This document shows positions 22,461 through 29,069 of a DNA stretch of 29,069 nucleotides, one piece after another. The notes under the pieces are model-generated. The model worked only from the letters and a program-made list of their open reading frames with translations. It was not told the DNA's origin and ran no database searches. This DNA is from an uncultured Collinsella sp. Lineage in GTDB: Bacteria; Actinomycetota; Coriobacteriia; Coriobacteriales; Coriobacteriaceae. The position numbers and the translations under genes are program-made. Every line of letters begins with the position of its first letter. Within the stretch, counting starts at the first letter, position 1. The stretch spans positions 1 through 29,069 of the forward strand of contig CAAEEX010000033.1 of NCBI GenBank assembly GCA_900755005.1, read 5' to 3'.

Positions 22461-25052
22461 TTGAAGCTCATCATCGCCGAGAAAAACGACGCCGCGCGTC
22501 AGATTGCCGAGCGTCTGTCCACGGGTAAGCCCAAAAAGGACAAGGTGTACAACACCGCCATCTACCGTTTTGAGTGGAAGGGCGAGGAGTGCGTGACGAT
22601 CGGTCTTGCCGGTCACATCCTTGCGCCCGATTTTTGCGACAGCGTGCTGTTCGATAAAAAGCTGGGCTGGTATTCGGTTACTGAGGACGGCGAGATGCTG
22701 CCGGCCGACATGCCCGATGGCCTGGCGCGCCCGCCCTACGACACTAAGCGCAAGCCGTTTCTTGCCGACGGTATCTCCATCAAGGGCTGGAAGCTTGAGA
22801 GTCTGCCGTATCTCACCTGGGCACCCGTCATTAAGCTGCCGGCCGAGAAGGAGCTCATCCGCTCGCTCAAGAACCTCGCCAAAAAGTCCGACAGCGTCAT
22901 CATCGCTACGGACTTCGATCGCGAGGGCGAGCTGATCGGTTCGGACGCCCTCAACAAGGTGCGCGAGGTTGCGCCCGACTTGCCGGTCGCCCGCGCCCAG
23001 TATTCTTCGTTTACCAAGGCCGAGATCACGCAGGCCTTCGATAATCTCGTCTCGCTCGACCAGAACCTGGCCGACGCCGGCGAGAGCCGTCAGCACATCG
23101 ACCTCATTTGGGGTGCGGTGCTCACGCGCTACCTGACGCTCGCCAAGTTTGGCGGCTTTGGCAACGTGCGCTCCGCCGGCCGCGTGCAGACGCCGACGCT
23201 TGCCCTGGTGGTCGAGCGCGAGCGCGAGCGCATGGCGTTTGTGCCCGAGGACTATTGGCAGATTCGCGGCATGGGTGCCGCTCAGGGTGCTGCCGAGGAT
23301 GACCGCTTTAAGATTGCGCACAAGACGGCACGTTTTACCGATAAAGATGCTGCCGAGACGGCGTACGGCCACGTCGACGGCGCTACGACGGCAACCGTCG
23401 CCGCGGTGACCAAGCGCTCCCGCAAGCAGCAGCCGCCCACGCCGTTTGCGACGACCTCGCTGCAGGCTGCCGCCGCGGCCGAGGGCATCTCGCCTGCGCG
23501 TACGATGCGCATCGCCGAGTCCCTCTACATGGCGGGCCTCATCAGCTATCCGCGTGTCGACAACACCGTGTACCCCGCGACGCTCGATCTGGGCGCCGTG
23601 GTGAGCGACCTGGCAAAGATCAACCCGGCGCTGGCGCCCGTGTGCAAAAAGGTACTCGCCGGCCCCATGAAGCCCACGCGCGGCAAAGTCGAGACCACCG
23701 ACCACCCGCCCATCTACCCCACGGGCGAAGGCGATCCGTCCACGCTCGATGGCGGCCAGCGCAAGCTCTACGACCTCATCGCCCGCCGCTTCCTGGCGAC
23801 GCTCATGGGTCCCGCGACCATCGAGAATACCAAGCTCGAGCTCGACGTGAACGGTGAGCCGTTCGTGGCTTCGGGCGATGTGCTCGTGACCCCGGGTTTC
23901 CGCGAGGCGTACCCGTACGGACTCAAGCGCGACGAGCAGATGCCGCCGCTAGAGCAGGGCGACACGGTCGACGTGTTCGACATTAAGCTTGAGGCCAAGC
24001 AGACCGAGCCGCCCGCGCGCTACAGCCAGGGCAAGCTCGTGCAGGAGATGGAAAAGCGCGGCCTGGGCACCAAGTCCACGCGCGCGAGCATCATCGAGCG
24101 CCTGTATGCCGTGCGCTACCTCAAAAACGATCCCGTTGAGCCGAGCCAGCTGGGCATCGCCATCATCGACGCGCTGACGCAATTTGCCCCGCGCATCACG
24201 AGCCCCGATATGACCAGCGAGCTCGACGGCGACATGACTCGCGTCGAGCGCGGCGAGGACACCGAAGAGCATGTCGTGACGCACTCGCGTGCGCTGCTGG
24301 CCGGCGTGCTCGACGAGCTGCTCAAGCATACGCAGGAGCTCGGCGACGCCATCAGCGACGCCGTCACGGCCGATGCGCGCGTGGGCGCCTGCCCCAAGTG
24401 CGGCAAGGACCTGGTTATGAAGACGAGCGCCAAGACCCGCGGCAGCTTCATTGGCTGCATGGGCTGGCCCGACTGCGACGTGACCTATCCGGTGCCGAGC
24501 GGCGTCAAGGTGAGCCCGCTCGAGGGCGAGGCCGCCGTGTGCCCCGAGTGCGGTGCGCCGCGCATCAAGTGTCAGCCGTTCCGCCAGAAGGCTTTCGAGA
24601 TCTGCGTGAACCCGAGGTGCCCCACCAACTACGAGCCTGACCTTAAGGTGGGCGAGTGCAAGGTGTGCGCCGAGGCCGGACGCCATGGCGACCTGATCGC
24701 GCACAAGAGCGAGAAGAGCGGCAAGCGCTTTATCCGCTGCACCAACTACGATGACTGTGGCGTGAGCTATCCTCTACCGGCGCGCGGTAAGCTCGAGGCG
24801 ACGGGTGAGACCTGCCCCGAGTGCGGCGCTCCCATCGTGGTGGTCAACACGGCGCGCGGCCCGTGGCGCATCTGCGTGAACATGGACTGCCCGACCAAGG
24901 AGAAGAAGCCCGCCCGCGGCCGCAAGACCGCGACTAAGGCGAGCTCGGCAAAGAAGACTGCCGCGAAGAAGACGACCGCCAAGAAGGCCACTGCCGCCAA
25001 GAAGACGACGGCGAAGAAGTCGACTACCAAGAAGACCGCTGCCGACAAGTAG
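22461..25052 (+). CDS. topA: Type IA DNA topoisomerase, archaeal-type
   Basis: This enzyme relaxes negatively supercoiled DNA through a transient 5'-phosphotyrosine break. The 863-residue protein starts with a TOPRIM domain (IIAEKNDAARQIAE; acidic motif TDFDREGELIG near residue 152). RSAGRVQTPTLALV follows, and the active-site tyrosine lies in LISYPRVDNTVYP near residue 361. In most relatives the motif reads YPRTD; here it is YPRVD. Four Cys4 zinc-ribbon units lie at about 645-815. The last 45 residues form a Lys/Ala/Thr repeat (KKTAAKKTTAKK type), a likely non-specific DNA-binding tail. The overall layout is that of the archaeal TopA group rather than E. coli TopA or TopB. The start is TTG at 22461, with AGGAG seven bases upstream. 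Confidence 0.9.
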   Translation: MKLIIAEKNDAARQIAERLSTGKPKKDKVYNTAIYRFEWKGEECVTIGLAGHILAPDFCDSVLFDKKLGWYSVTEDGEMLPADMPDGLARPPYDTKRKPFLADGISIKGWKLESLPYLTWAPVIKLPAEKELIRSLKNLAKKSDSVIIATDFDREGELIGSDALNKVREVAPDLPVARAQYSSFTKAEITQAFDNLVSLDQNLADAGESRQHIDLIWGAVLTRYLTLAKFGGFGNVRSAGRVQTPTLALVVERERERMAFVPEDYWQIRGMGAAQGAAEDDRFKIAHKTARFTDKDAAETAYGHVDGATTATVAAVTKRSRKQQPPTPFATTSLQAAAAAEGISPARTMRIAESLYMAGLISYPRVDNTVYPATLDLGAVVSDLAKINPALAPVCKKVLAGPMKPTRGKVETTDHPPIYPTGEGDPSTLDGGQRKLYDLIARRFLATLMGPATIENTKLELDVNGEPFVASGDVLVTPGFREAYPYGLKRDEQMPPLEQGDTVDVFDIKLEAKQTEPPARYSQGKLVQEMEKRGLGTKSTRASIIERLYAVRYLKNDPVEPSQLGIAIIDALTQFAPRITSPDMTSELDGDMTRVERGEDTEEHVVTHSRALLAGVLDELLKHTQELGDAISDAVTADARVGACPKCGKDLVMKTSAKTRGSFIGCMGWPDCDVTYPVPSGVKVSPLEGEAAVCPECGAPRIKCQPFRQKAFEICVNPRCPTNYEPDLKVGECKVCAEAGRHGDLIAHKSEKSGKRFIRCTNYDDCGVSYPLPARGKLEATGETCPECGAPIVVVNTARGPWRICVNMDCPTKEKKPARGRKTATKASSAKKTAAKKTTAKKATAAKKTTAKKSTTKKTAADK

Positions 25053-25085
25053 CCGAGCACATATCCGGGCACATATAGACACGGC

Positions 25086-25123
25086 GGGGCCGGGCGCGCA
25101 AATGCAAATGCGCGTCCGGCCCC
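25086..25123 (+). terminator. GC-rich hairpin after the topoisomerase gene
   Basis: GGGGCCGGGCGCGCA (25086-25100) pairs with TGCGCGTCCGGCCCC (25109-25123) with one G-U around an 8-base loop. It lies 34 bases after the topoisomerase stop codon. The following ACTTCT is a weak T-tract, so termination is likely but not certain. Confidence 0.65.
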
Positions 25124-25128
25124 ACTTC

Positions 25129-25195
25129 TAAGTTGCGGTGAAATAGGGACTGTTTTTGCTGGTAAAAGGCCTAATTAATCCCTATTTCACCGCAA
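25129..25195. repeat. Palindromic repeat, copy A
   Basis: A perfect 17-bp stem (25133-25149 with 25179-25195) encloses a 29-base loop. The left 24 bases (25129-25152) recur exactly, inverted, at 26314-26337. The two copies bracket the zinc-ribbon gene. It has no T-run of terminator type directly after the stem beyond GTTTT. It may be a REP/MITE-like element whose insertion has been fixed here. Confidence 0.8.
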
Positions 25196-25215
25196 GTTTT
25201 GATCAGTTGTTGGGA

Positions 25216-26199
25216 TTACTTCACCTCGACAGGCTTGGCGCCGGGATAGCGCTCCTCAAAGTCTAGGCGGTACTTATTGTCATTGGTGCCCGCCACGTTG
25301 TCGCGCGACAGCGGCGCCACGATCTCATTCTTGTGGTCCGCAGGCTTGGCGTATTTCAGGCTGATCTCCCAGGCATCACAGATTGCGTCAATGCGGTGAT
25401 CCAGGTCGTCGTACAGGGCGATGATGTCCTTCCAGGAGCTGTAGTTCTTGGAGCTCGTCGGGACCTCCAGGTCCTCGACGATGTCGTAATACTGCTCGAT
25501 GGTGTCCTCCGTGCGCTCGGCGACGTCGGCGAGATTTTGACGGGTGGTTCGATCCTCTTCCAGATAGTTGCTGTTGAAGTTCTGCGCGCAGCCACGGACC
25601 TGGCTGTCGAGATCTTCGAGCAGATCGTAGTATTCGCTCAGTCGGCGGTAGAGGTTCTGCTCAGAGAGCGTTGCTTCGCCGCCATCCTCGTCGTCATCGT
25701 CATCATCGTCGTACAGGCTGTTGGGATCGCCGAGAGGCTTTAGGTCATCGTCGTCGACGTCATGGTGCAGCTTAGCTACCTCGGCAGTCGTCTGCGTGGC
25801 GGCGTTGTCGAACGGCTTGATCACAAAGAAGACGACCAGGGCGATGATAATCGCCACCAGCACAACGATAACGGCGATAAGCGGCCCGGTGCCGCTCTTT
25901 TTGGGAGCGGGGGTCTGTGGCGAAGCGGGTGCGTATGCGGGTGCTGGCTGCTGCTGAGGCGAACCGCCAGCGACAGGGATGCGCTGTGTCGTTTCGACCG
26001 AAACGGGGCTTGCGGCGGGATCAGGGCGATAGGCGAGAGGATCGTCCGCCTTGGTTTGAGGCGTATCAAGGGAGCCGGTCTGCTCAAACGCGGGCTGATC
26101 GTTGCTCGCGGCCGATTGCTCAACGGGTGCACCGCACGAGGTGCAGAACTTGGCGTCGTCTGCAAGAAGCTTGCCGCACAAGGCACAATACCGAGACAT
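25216..26199 (-). CDS. Zinc-ribbon membrane protein of unknown function
   Basis: This 327-residue protein has an N-terminal zinc ribbon (Cys5, Cys8, Cys19, Cys22 in CALC and CTSC). A disordered Pro/Gln/Ala-rich linker (about 25-103) is followed by one membrane helix at about 106-128, a very acidic stretch (Asp run at 164-170) and a mainly helical extracytoplasmic domain (about 178-290) rich in Tyr, Asp and Glu. The ribbon should be cytoplasmic and the C-terminal domain outside, since no signal peptide precedes the helix. ATG at 26199 (MSRYCALCG) is chosen because AAAGGAG lies seven bases upstream; an ATG at 26217 lacks a site. Similar layouts are common among poorly studied Gram-positive proteins. 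The function is unknown. Confidence 0.82.
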   Translation of the reverse strand: MSRYCALCGKLLADDAKFCTSCGAPVEQSAASNDQPAFEQTGSLDTPQTKADDPLAYRPDPAASPVSVETTQRIPVAGGSPQQQPAPAYAPASPQTPAPKKSGTGPLIAVIVVLVAIIIALVVFFVIKPFDNAATQTTAEVAKLHHDVDDDDLKPLGDPNSLYDDDDDDDEDGGEATLSEQNLYRRLSEYYDLLEDLDSQVRGCAQNFNSNYLEEDRTTRQNLADVAERTEDTIEQYYDIVEDLEVPTSSKNYSSWKDIIALYDDLDHRIDAICDAWEISLKYAKPADHKNEIVAPLSRDNVAGTNDNKYRLDFEERYPGAKPVEVK

Positions 26200-26236
26200 T
26201 GCCACTCCTTTCGCCACATTTCAATGCAATACGTCG

Positions 26237-26242
26237 ATTATA
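26237..26242 (-). promoter_or_regulatory. Candidate -10 of the zinc-ribbon gene
   Basis: Read on the minus strand this is a perfect TATAAT in GGGTATAATCG, 37 bases before the preferred ATG at 26199. Repeat copy B lies directly upstream and covers part of the region where an upstream promoter element would sit. Confidence 0.45.
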
Positions 26243-26267
26243 CCCAGCGTCCAAAACTCCCCATCAT

Positions 26268-26337
26268 AAGTTGCGGTGAAATGGGGAGTGTTTGGCGGCC
26301 TCAGGGCTATAACCAGTCCCTATTTCACCGCAACTTA
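26268..26337. repeat. Palindromic repeat, copy B (inverted relative to A)
   Basis: The arms 26268-26287 and 26317-26336 pair over 20 positions with one G-U, around a 29-base loop, the same loop length as in copy A although the loop sequences differ. The right arm (26314-26337) is the exact reverse complement of 25129-25152. The gap continues to 26444 with a possible TATAAC (26403-26408) for tmk. Confidence 0.8.
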
Positions 26338-26444
26338 GTAGTCGCAGGCGAGTAGGTGGGATTTGGGGCGCGCTGAGCACTGGAGTATCATGACTTGGTT
26401 GCTATAACTCGCATTTACGCGCCTTGTAGGAAGGGGCTGCGCCC

Positions 26445-27128
26445 ATGGCTTTTGAGCCCGCTCAACATAGCTTCATTACGCTCGAGGGCGTCGACGGCGC
26501 CGGCAAGTCCACGCAGGTGCGCCTGCTGGCTCGTGCGCTCGACCTCGCCGGCTACCAAGTCGTGACCCTGCGCGAGCCGGGCGGCACCGCCATCAGCGAG
26601 AAGATTCGCGCTCTGCTGCTCGACCCCGCCAACACGGCGATGGGCGATACCTGCGAGCTGCTGCTCTACGAGGCCGCGCGCGCCCAGCTGGTGCACGAGG
26701 TCATCGCGCCCGCCCTCGCGGCCGGCAAGGTGGTCCTGTGCGACCGTTTCTACGACTCCACGACTTGCTATCAGGCGTTTGCCGATGGCCTCGACCGCCA
26801 GATGGTACGCGATGCCAACAACCTCGCGGTTGCAGGCACGCATCCGGCGCTCACGCTCGTCTATCACATCACACCCGAGCAGGCGGCGCTGCGCATGGCC
26901 GCCCGCGGCGCGGCAGATCGTATGGAAGCCAAGGGCATGGCCTTCCAAGAACGTGTTTACCAGGGCTTTTGTGCCATCGCTGCCGAGGAACCGAACCGCG
27001 TAAAGCTTATCGATGCTACCGCACCGATCGCAGATGTCTTCGCACGGACGGTCGAGCAGGTTCGCGCATACGGTCTCGACATCCCGCAGGATGCCGTTGC
27101 CGCCGCGCTTGCTCAGGAGGCTGAGTAA
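26445..27128 (+). CDS. tmk: Thymidylate kinase
   Basis: This enzyme phosphorylates dTMP to dTDP, an essential step of dTTP synthesis. The 227-residue protein has the P-loop EGVDGAGKST at residues 14-23, the REPGGT motif, the DRFYDST segment and ARGAADRMEAKG in the lid region. Length is slightly above the family norm through an Ala-rich C-terminal tail. The ATG follows TAGGAAGGGGCTGCGCCC. The holB ATG begins one base after the stop codon. The order tmk-holB-ricT resembles that in Bacillus (tmk, two small genes, holB, yaaT). Confidence 0.95.
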   Translation: MAFEPAQHSFITLEGVDGAGKSTQVRLLARALDLAGYQVVTLREPGGTAISEKIRALLLDPANTAMGDTCELLLYEAARAQLVHEVIAPALAAGKVVLCDRFYDSTTCYQAFADGLDRQMVRDANNLAVAGTHPALTLVYHITPEQAALRMAARGAADRMEAKGMAFQERVYQGFCAIAAEEPNRVKLIDATAPIADVFARTVEQVRAYGLDIPQDAVAAALAQEAE

Positions 27129-27129
27129 C

Positions 27130-28257
27130 ATGGCCCCCGCTCAGGCAAGCCTGCTGGCAAAGCTCGACACCCAAGAGCGCGTACGCGACTTTTTGACCAA
27201 CGCCGTCGCCAGCGGCCGCGCATCGCACGCCTACCTGTTCTTGGGCGCCCCCGGTGCCGGCAAGCTCGATGCCGCGTGGGCGCTCGCCCAGGCATTCCTG
27301 TGCGAGCAGGACGGCTGCGGGTCGTGCGACAGCTGCGTGCGTGTCGCCCGTCATACGCACCCCGACGTGCACTACTACACGCCCGAGAGCGCTACGGGCT
27401 ACCTCATTGCCCAGACCCGCGAGCTGCTCGACGACGTGCCCCTCGCACCCATCCGCGCCAAGGCTAAGGTCTACATCATCGACCGCGCCGAGCAGCTGCG
27501 CGCCAACACCGCCAATGCGCTGCTCAAAACGCTCGAGGAACCGCCCGAGGGCGTCATGTTCATCCTGTTGGGCACCTCGGCCGACGTAATGCTGCCCACC
27601 ATCGTGAGCCGTTGCCAGTGCGTGCCGTTTCGGCTGGTATCGCCCACCGTTGCGGCACAGGCCGTGAGCCGCGCGACCGGTCAGGACCTTGCACGTTGCC
27701 GCATGGCCGTCGCCGTGGCGGGAAGCCCCACGCGCGGCATCGAGTTCCTTAAGAGCGCCGAGCGCCAGGATGCCCGCCGCCAGATGGTCCGTGCCATCGA
27801 CTCGCTCATCGCCGCCGACGAGGCCGATGTGCTCAGCCGCGCCAAGTCGCTCATCGTCGCCGTCAAGGCGCCGCTTGCCGAGGTCAAGTCCACGCAGGAA
27901 AAGGTGCTCGAGCAAAATGCCGACTACCTGTCGCGTGGAGCATTGAAGCAGCTTGAGGACCGCAACAAGCGCGAACTCAACGCGCGTGAGCGTTCGGGTA
28001 TCATGGAAGCGCTGGCGAGCGCGCGGACGCTCATGCGCGACGTGCTGCTGACGCTTCAGGACGAGGCGGCCGACGTGGTGAACGAGGACGTGCGCGACAC
28101 GATCGGGCGGCTTGCCGCCGCGACCAATGTTGCGGGTGCCACGCGGGCGCTCGAGGCAGTCGCGACCGCGGAGCGCAACATCGCCAGAAACGTTACTCCC
28201 CAGCTGGCCATCGAGGTCATGCTGTTCGATATCAGGAAGGCACTGAAATGCCGTTAG
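27130..28257 (+). CDS. holB: DNA polymerase III delta' subunit (clamp loader)
   Basis: This is a component of the clamp loader that places the beta clamp on primed DNA. The 375-residue AAA+ protein has the P-loop-like FLGAPGAGKLDAA at about residues 37-49; the Ser/Thr after the Lys is Leu, in keeping with delta' not hydrolysing ATP. A zinc site is formed by Cys58, Cys63, Cys66 and Cys69. KTLEEPPEG and SRCQ motifs follow. The ATG at 27130 is preceded by GGAGG in the end of tmk; the frame stays open upstream inside tmk, but that is a shadow. Its last ten bases overlap the start of ricT. Confidence 0.93.
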   Translation: MAPAQASLLAKLDTQERVRDFLTNAVASGRASHAYLFLGAPGAGKLDAAWALAQAFLCEQDGCGSCDSCVRVARHTHPDVHYYTPESATGYLIAQTRELLDDVPLAPIRAKAKVYIIDRAEQLRANTANALLKTLEEPPEGVMFILLGTSADVMLPTIVSRCQCVPFRLVSPTVAAQAVSRATGQDLARCRMAVAVAGSPTRGIEFLKSAERQDARRQMVRAIDSLIAADEADVLSRAKSLIVAVKAPLAEVKSTQEKVLEQNADYLSRGALKQLEDRNKRELNARERSGIMEALASARTLMRDVLLTLQDEAADVVNEDVRDTIGRLAAATNVAGATRALEAVATAERNIARNVTPQLAIEVMLFDIRKALKCR

Positions 28258-29069
28258 TCGTACCCGTTAAGTTTACCTACGCCTCACGCGACCTGTGGTT
28301 CGATCCGCAGGATCTGGATATCCTCGAGGCCGATTATGCCATTTGCTCCACCGAGCGCGGAACCGAGATCGGCCTGGTCACGGCCGATCCCTTCGAGGTG
28401 CCGCAAGATGAGATCGGTCAGCCGCTCAAGCCCGTGCTGCGTGTGGCGAGCGACATCGACCTGCAGCTTGCCGACGACCTGGCCATCCAGGGCGACGAGG
28501 CCATGGTCGACTTCCGCCGCCTGGTCAAGGAGCTCGACCTCGAGATGAAGCCGGTCGGCGTCGAGTACCTGTTTGGCGGCGAGAAGGCCGTGTTCTACTT
28601 TGCGGCCGAGGAGCGCGTCGATTTTCGTCAGCTCGTCAAGGACCTGTCCTCGACGCTGCACATTCGCGTCGACATGCGCCAGATCGGCGTGCGCGACGAG
28701 ACCCGCCTGGTGGGCGGCTATGCCCAGTGCGGCCAGGAGCTCTGTTGCACGCGCTTTGGCGGACAGTTTGAGCCCGTCTCGATTCGCATGGCAAAAGAGC
28801 AGGACCTACCGCTCAACTCGTCCAAGATCAGCGGCGTTTGCGGCCGCCTGATGTGCTGCCTGCGCTATGAGTTCGAAGCGTACAAGGACTTTAAGAGCCG
28901 TGCGCCCAAAAAGAAGACGCTCATCGATACGCCGCTCGGCAAGGCGCGTATTCAGGAATATGACACGCCGCGTGAGCAGCTGGTGCTGCGCCTGGAGAAC
29001 GGCAAGGTCTTTAAGGTCAACCTGGCCGATATGACCTGCTCGGAGGGCTGCAAAAAGAAGGCCGCCGAG
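28248..29069 (+). CDS. ricT: PSP1-domain protein RicT (YaaT), 3' end outside the window
   Basis: Only the first 274 codons are visible; the frame is open at the window end. The PSP1 domain covers about residues 60-145. A Cys-rich region follows with CGQELCC and CGRLMCCLRYE, matching the cysteines that hold an iron-sulfur cluster in the Bacillus Ric (Y) complex of RicT, RicA and RicF. That complex guides RNase Y-dependent mRNA processing; RicA and RicF are not visible here. The ATG at 28248 lies inside the end of holB (overlap of ten bases), with AGGAAGG nine bases upstream. It is third in the tmk-holB-ricT operon. Confidence 0.92.
   Translation, partial: MPLVVPVKFTYASRDLWFDPQDLDILEADYAICSTERGTEIGLVTADPFEVPQDEIGQPLKPVLRVASDIDLQLADDLAIQGDEAMVDFRRLVKELDLEMKPVGVEYLFGGEKAVFYFAAEERVDFRQLVKDLSSTLHIRVDMRQIGVRDETRLVGGYAQCGQELCCTRFGGQFEPVSIRMAKEQDLPLNSSKISGVCGRLMCCLRYEFEAYKDFKSRAPKKKTLIDTPLGKARIQEYDTPREQLVLRLENGKVFKVNLADMTCSEGCKKKAAE

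Noticed and set aside
21717..23705. A 662-codon open frame on the minus strand
   Set aside because: It is antisense to hypB and the topoisomerase gene, with no recognisable motif or ribosome binding site.
27130..28257. Broken ATPase site in HolB as a sign of decay
   Set aside because: The missing Ser/Thr after the P-loop Lys is acceptable because delta' subunits do not hydrolyse ATP.

Overview
The window is GC-rich and very densely coded. It looks like the chromosome of a gut Coriobacteriia, most likely Collinsella or a close relative. This is inferred from the set of families (YfcC-type transporter with ArcA and ArcB, an AspB4-type aminotransferase, an archaeal-type topoisomerase with a lysine-rich tail, and tmk-holB-ricT) and from the base and codon usage; no marker gene proves it. 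There is no rRNA, tRNA, CRISPR array, transposase or phage gene.

Layout. 1-1844: a structured intergenic element, a UspA-type stress protein (minus) and an undecaprenyl-diphosphatase (plus). 2026-7980: an arginine deiminase (ADI) region. On the minus strand a divergent ADI-like gene is translationally coupled (TAATG) to an XRE regulator with a degenerate LexA/S24-like C-terminal domain. On the plus strand lies a canonical catabolic operon: YfcC-family transporter, arcA, arcB. The 261-bp divergent gap holds two 19-bp palindromes whose centres are 32 bp apart. No carbamate kinase is present in the window. 8304-11204: a PcrA/UvrD helicase with a long low-complexity insert. 11589-13313 (minus): GntR/UTRA regulator and ManA. 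13654-17323 (plus): ROK sugar kinase, Mn-dependent pyrophosphatase and NhaA, the last with a terminator-like hairpin in its leader. 17697-17951 (minus): a small unknown protein. 18102-19787: an aminotransferase and an orphan STAS protein. 19941-22406: tatA/B, tatC, hypA, hypB. 22461-25052: type IA topoisomerase. 25216-26199 (minus): a membrane-anchored zinc-ribbon protein, bracketed by two inverted copies of a palindromic repeat. 26445-29069: tmk, holB and ricT, the last cut by the window end.

How the genes fit together. The arc operon should import arginine, deiminate it and phosphorolyse citrulline. Its strong preference for C-ending codons suggests high expression. The divergent ADI-like protein keeps the catalytic Cys, His, Asp and Glu but lacks the Arg that normally sits five residues before the Cys, and is paired with its own regulator, so it may be a sensor or an enzyme for another guanidino compound. 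GntR-ManA and the nearby ROK kinase suggest hexose-phosphate metabolism. The Tat genes next to hypA-hypB fit export of a folded nickel enzyme such as a [NiFe]-hydrogenase, although no hydrogenase is visible.

The most novel-looking items are the divergent ADI/regulator module with its paired operators, the structured RNA-like element at 53-183, the nhaA leader, and a palindromic repeat family shared by 25129-25195, 26268-26337 and, more loosely, 14609-14681.
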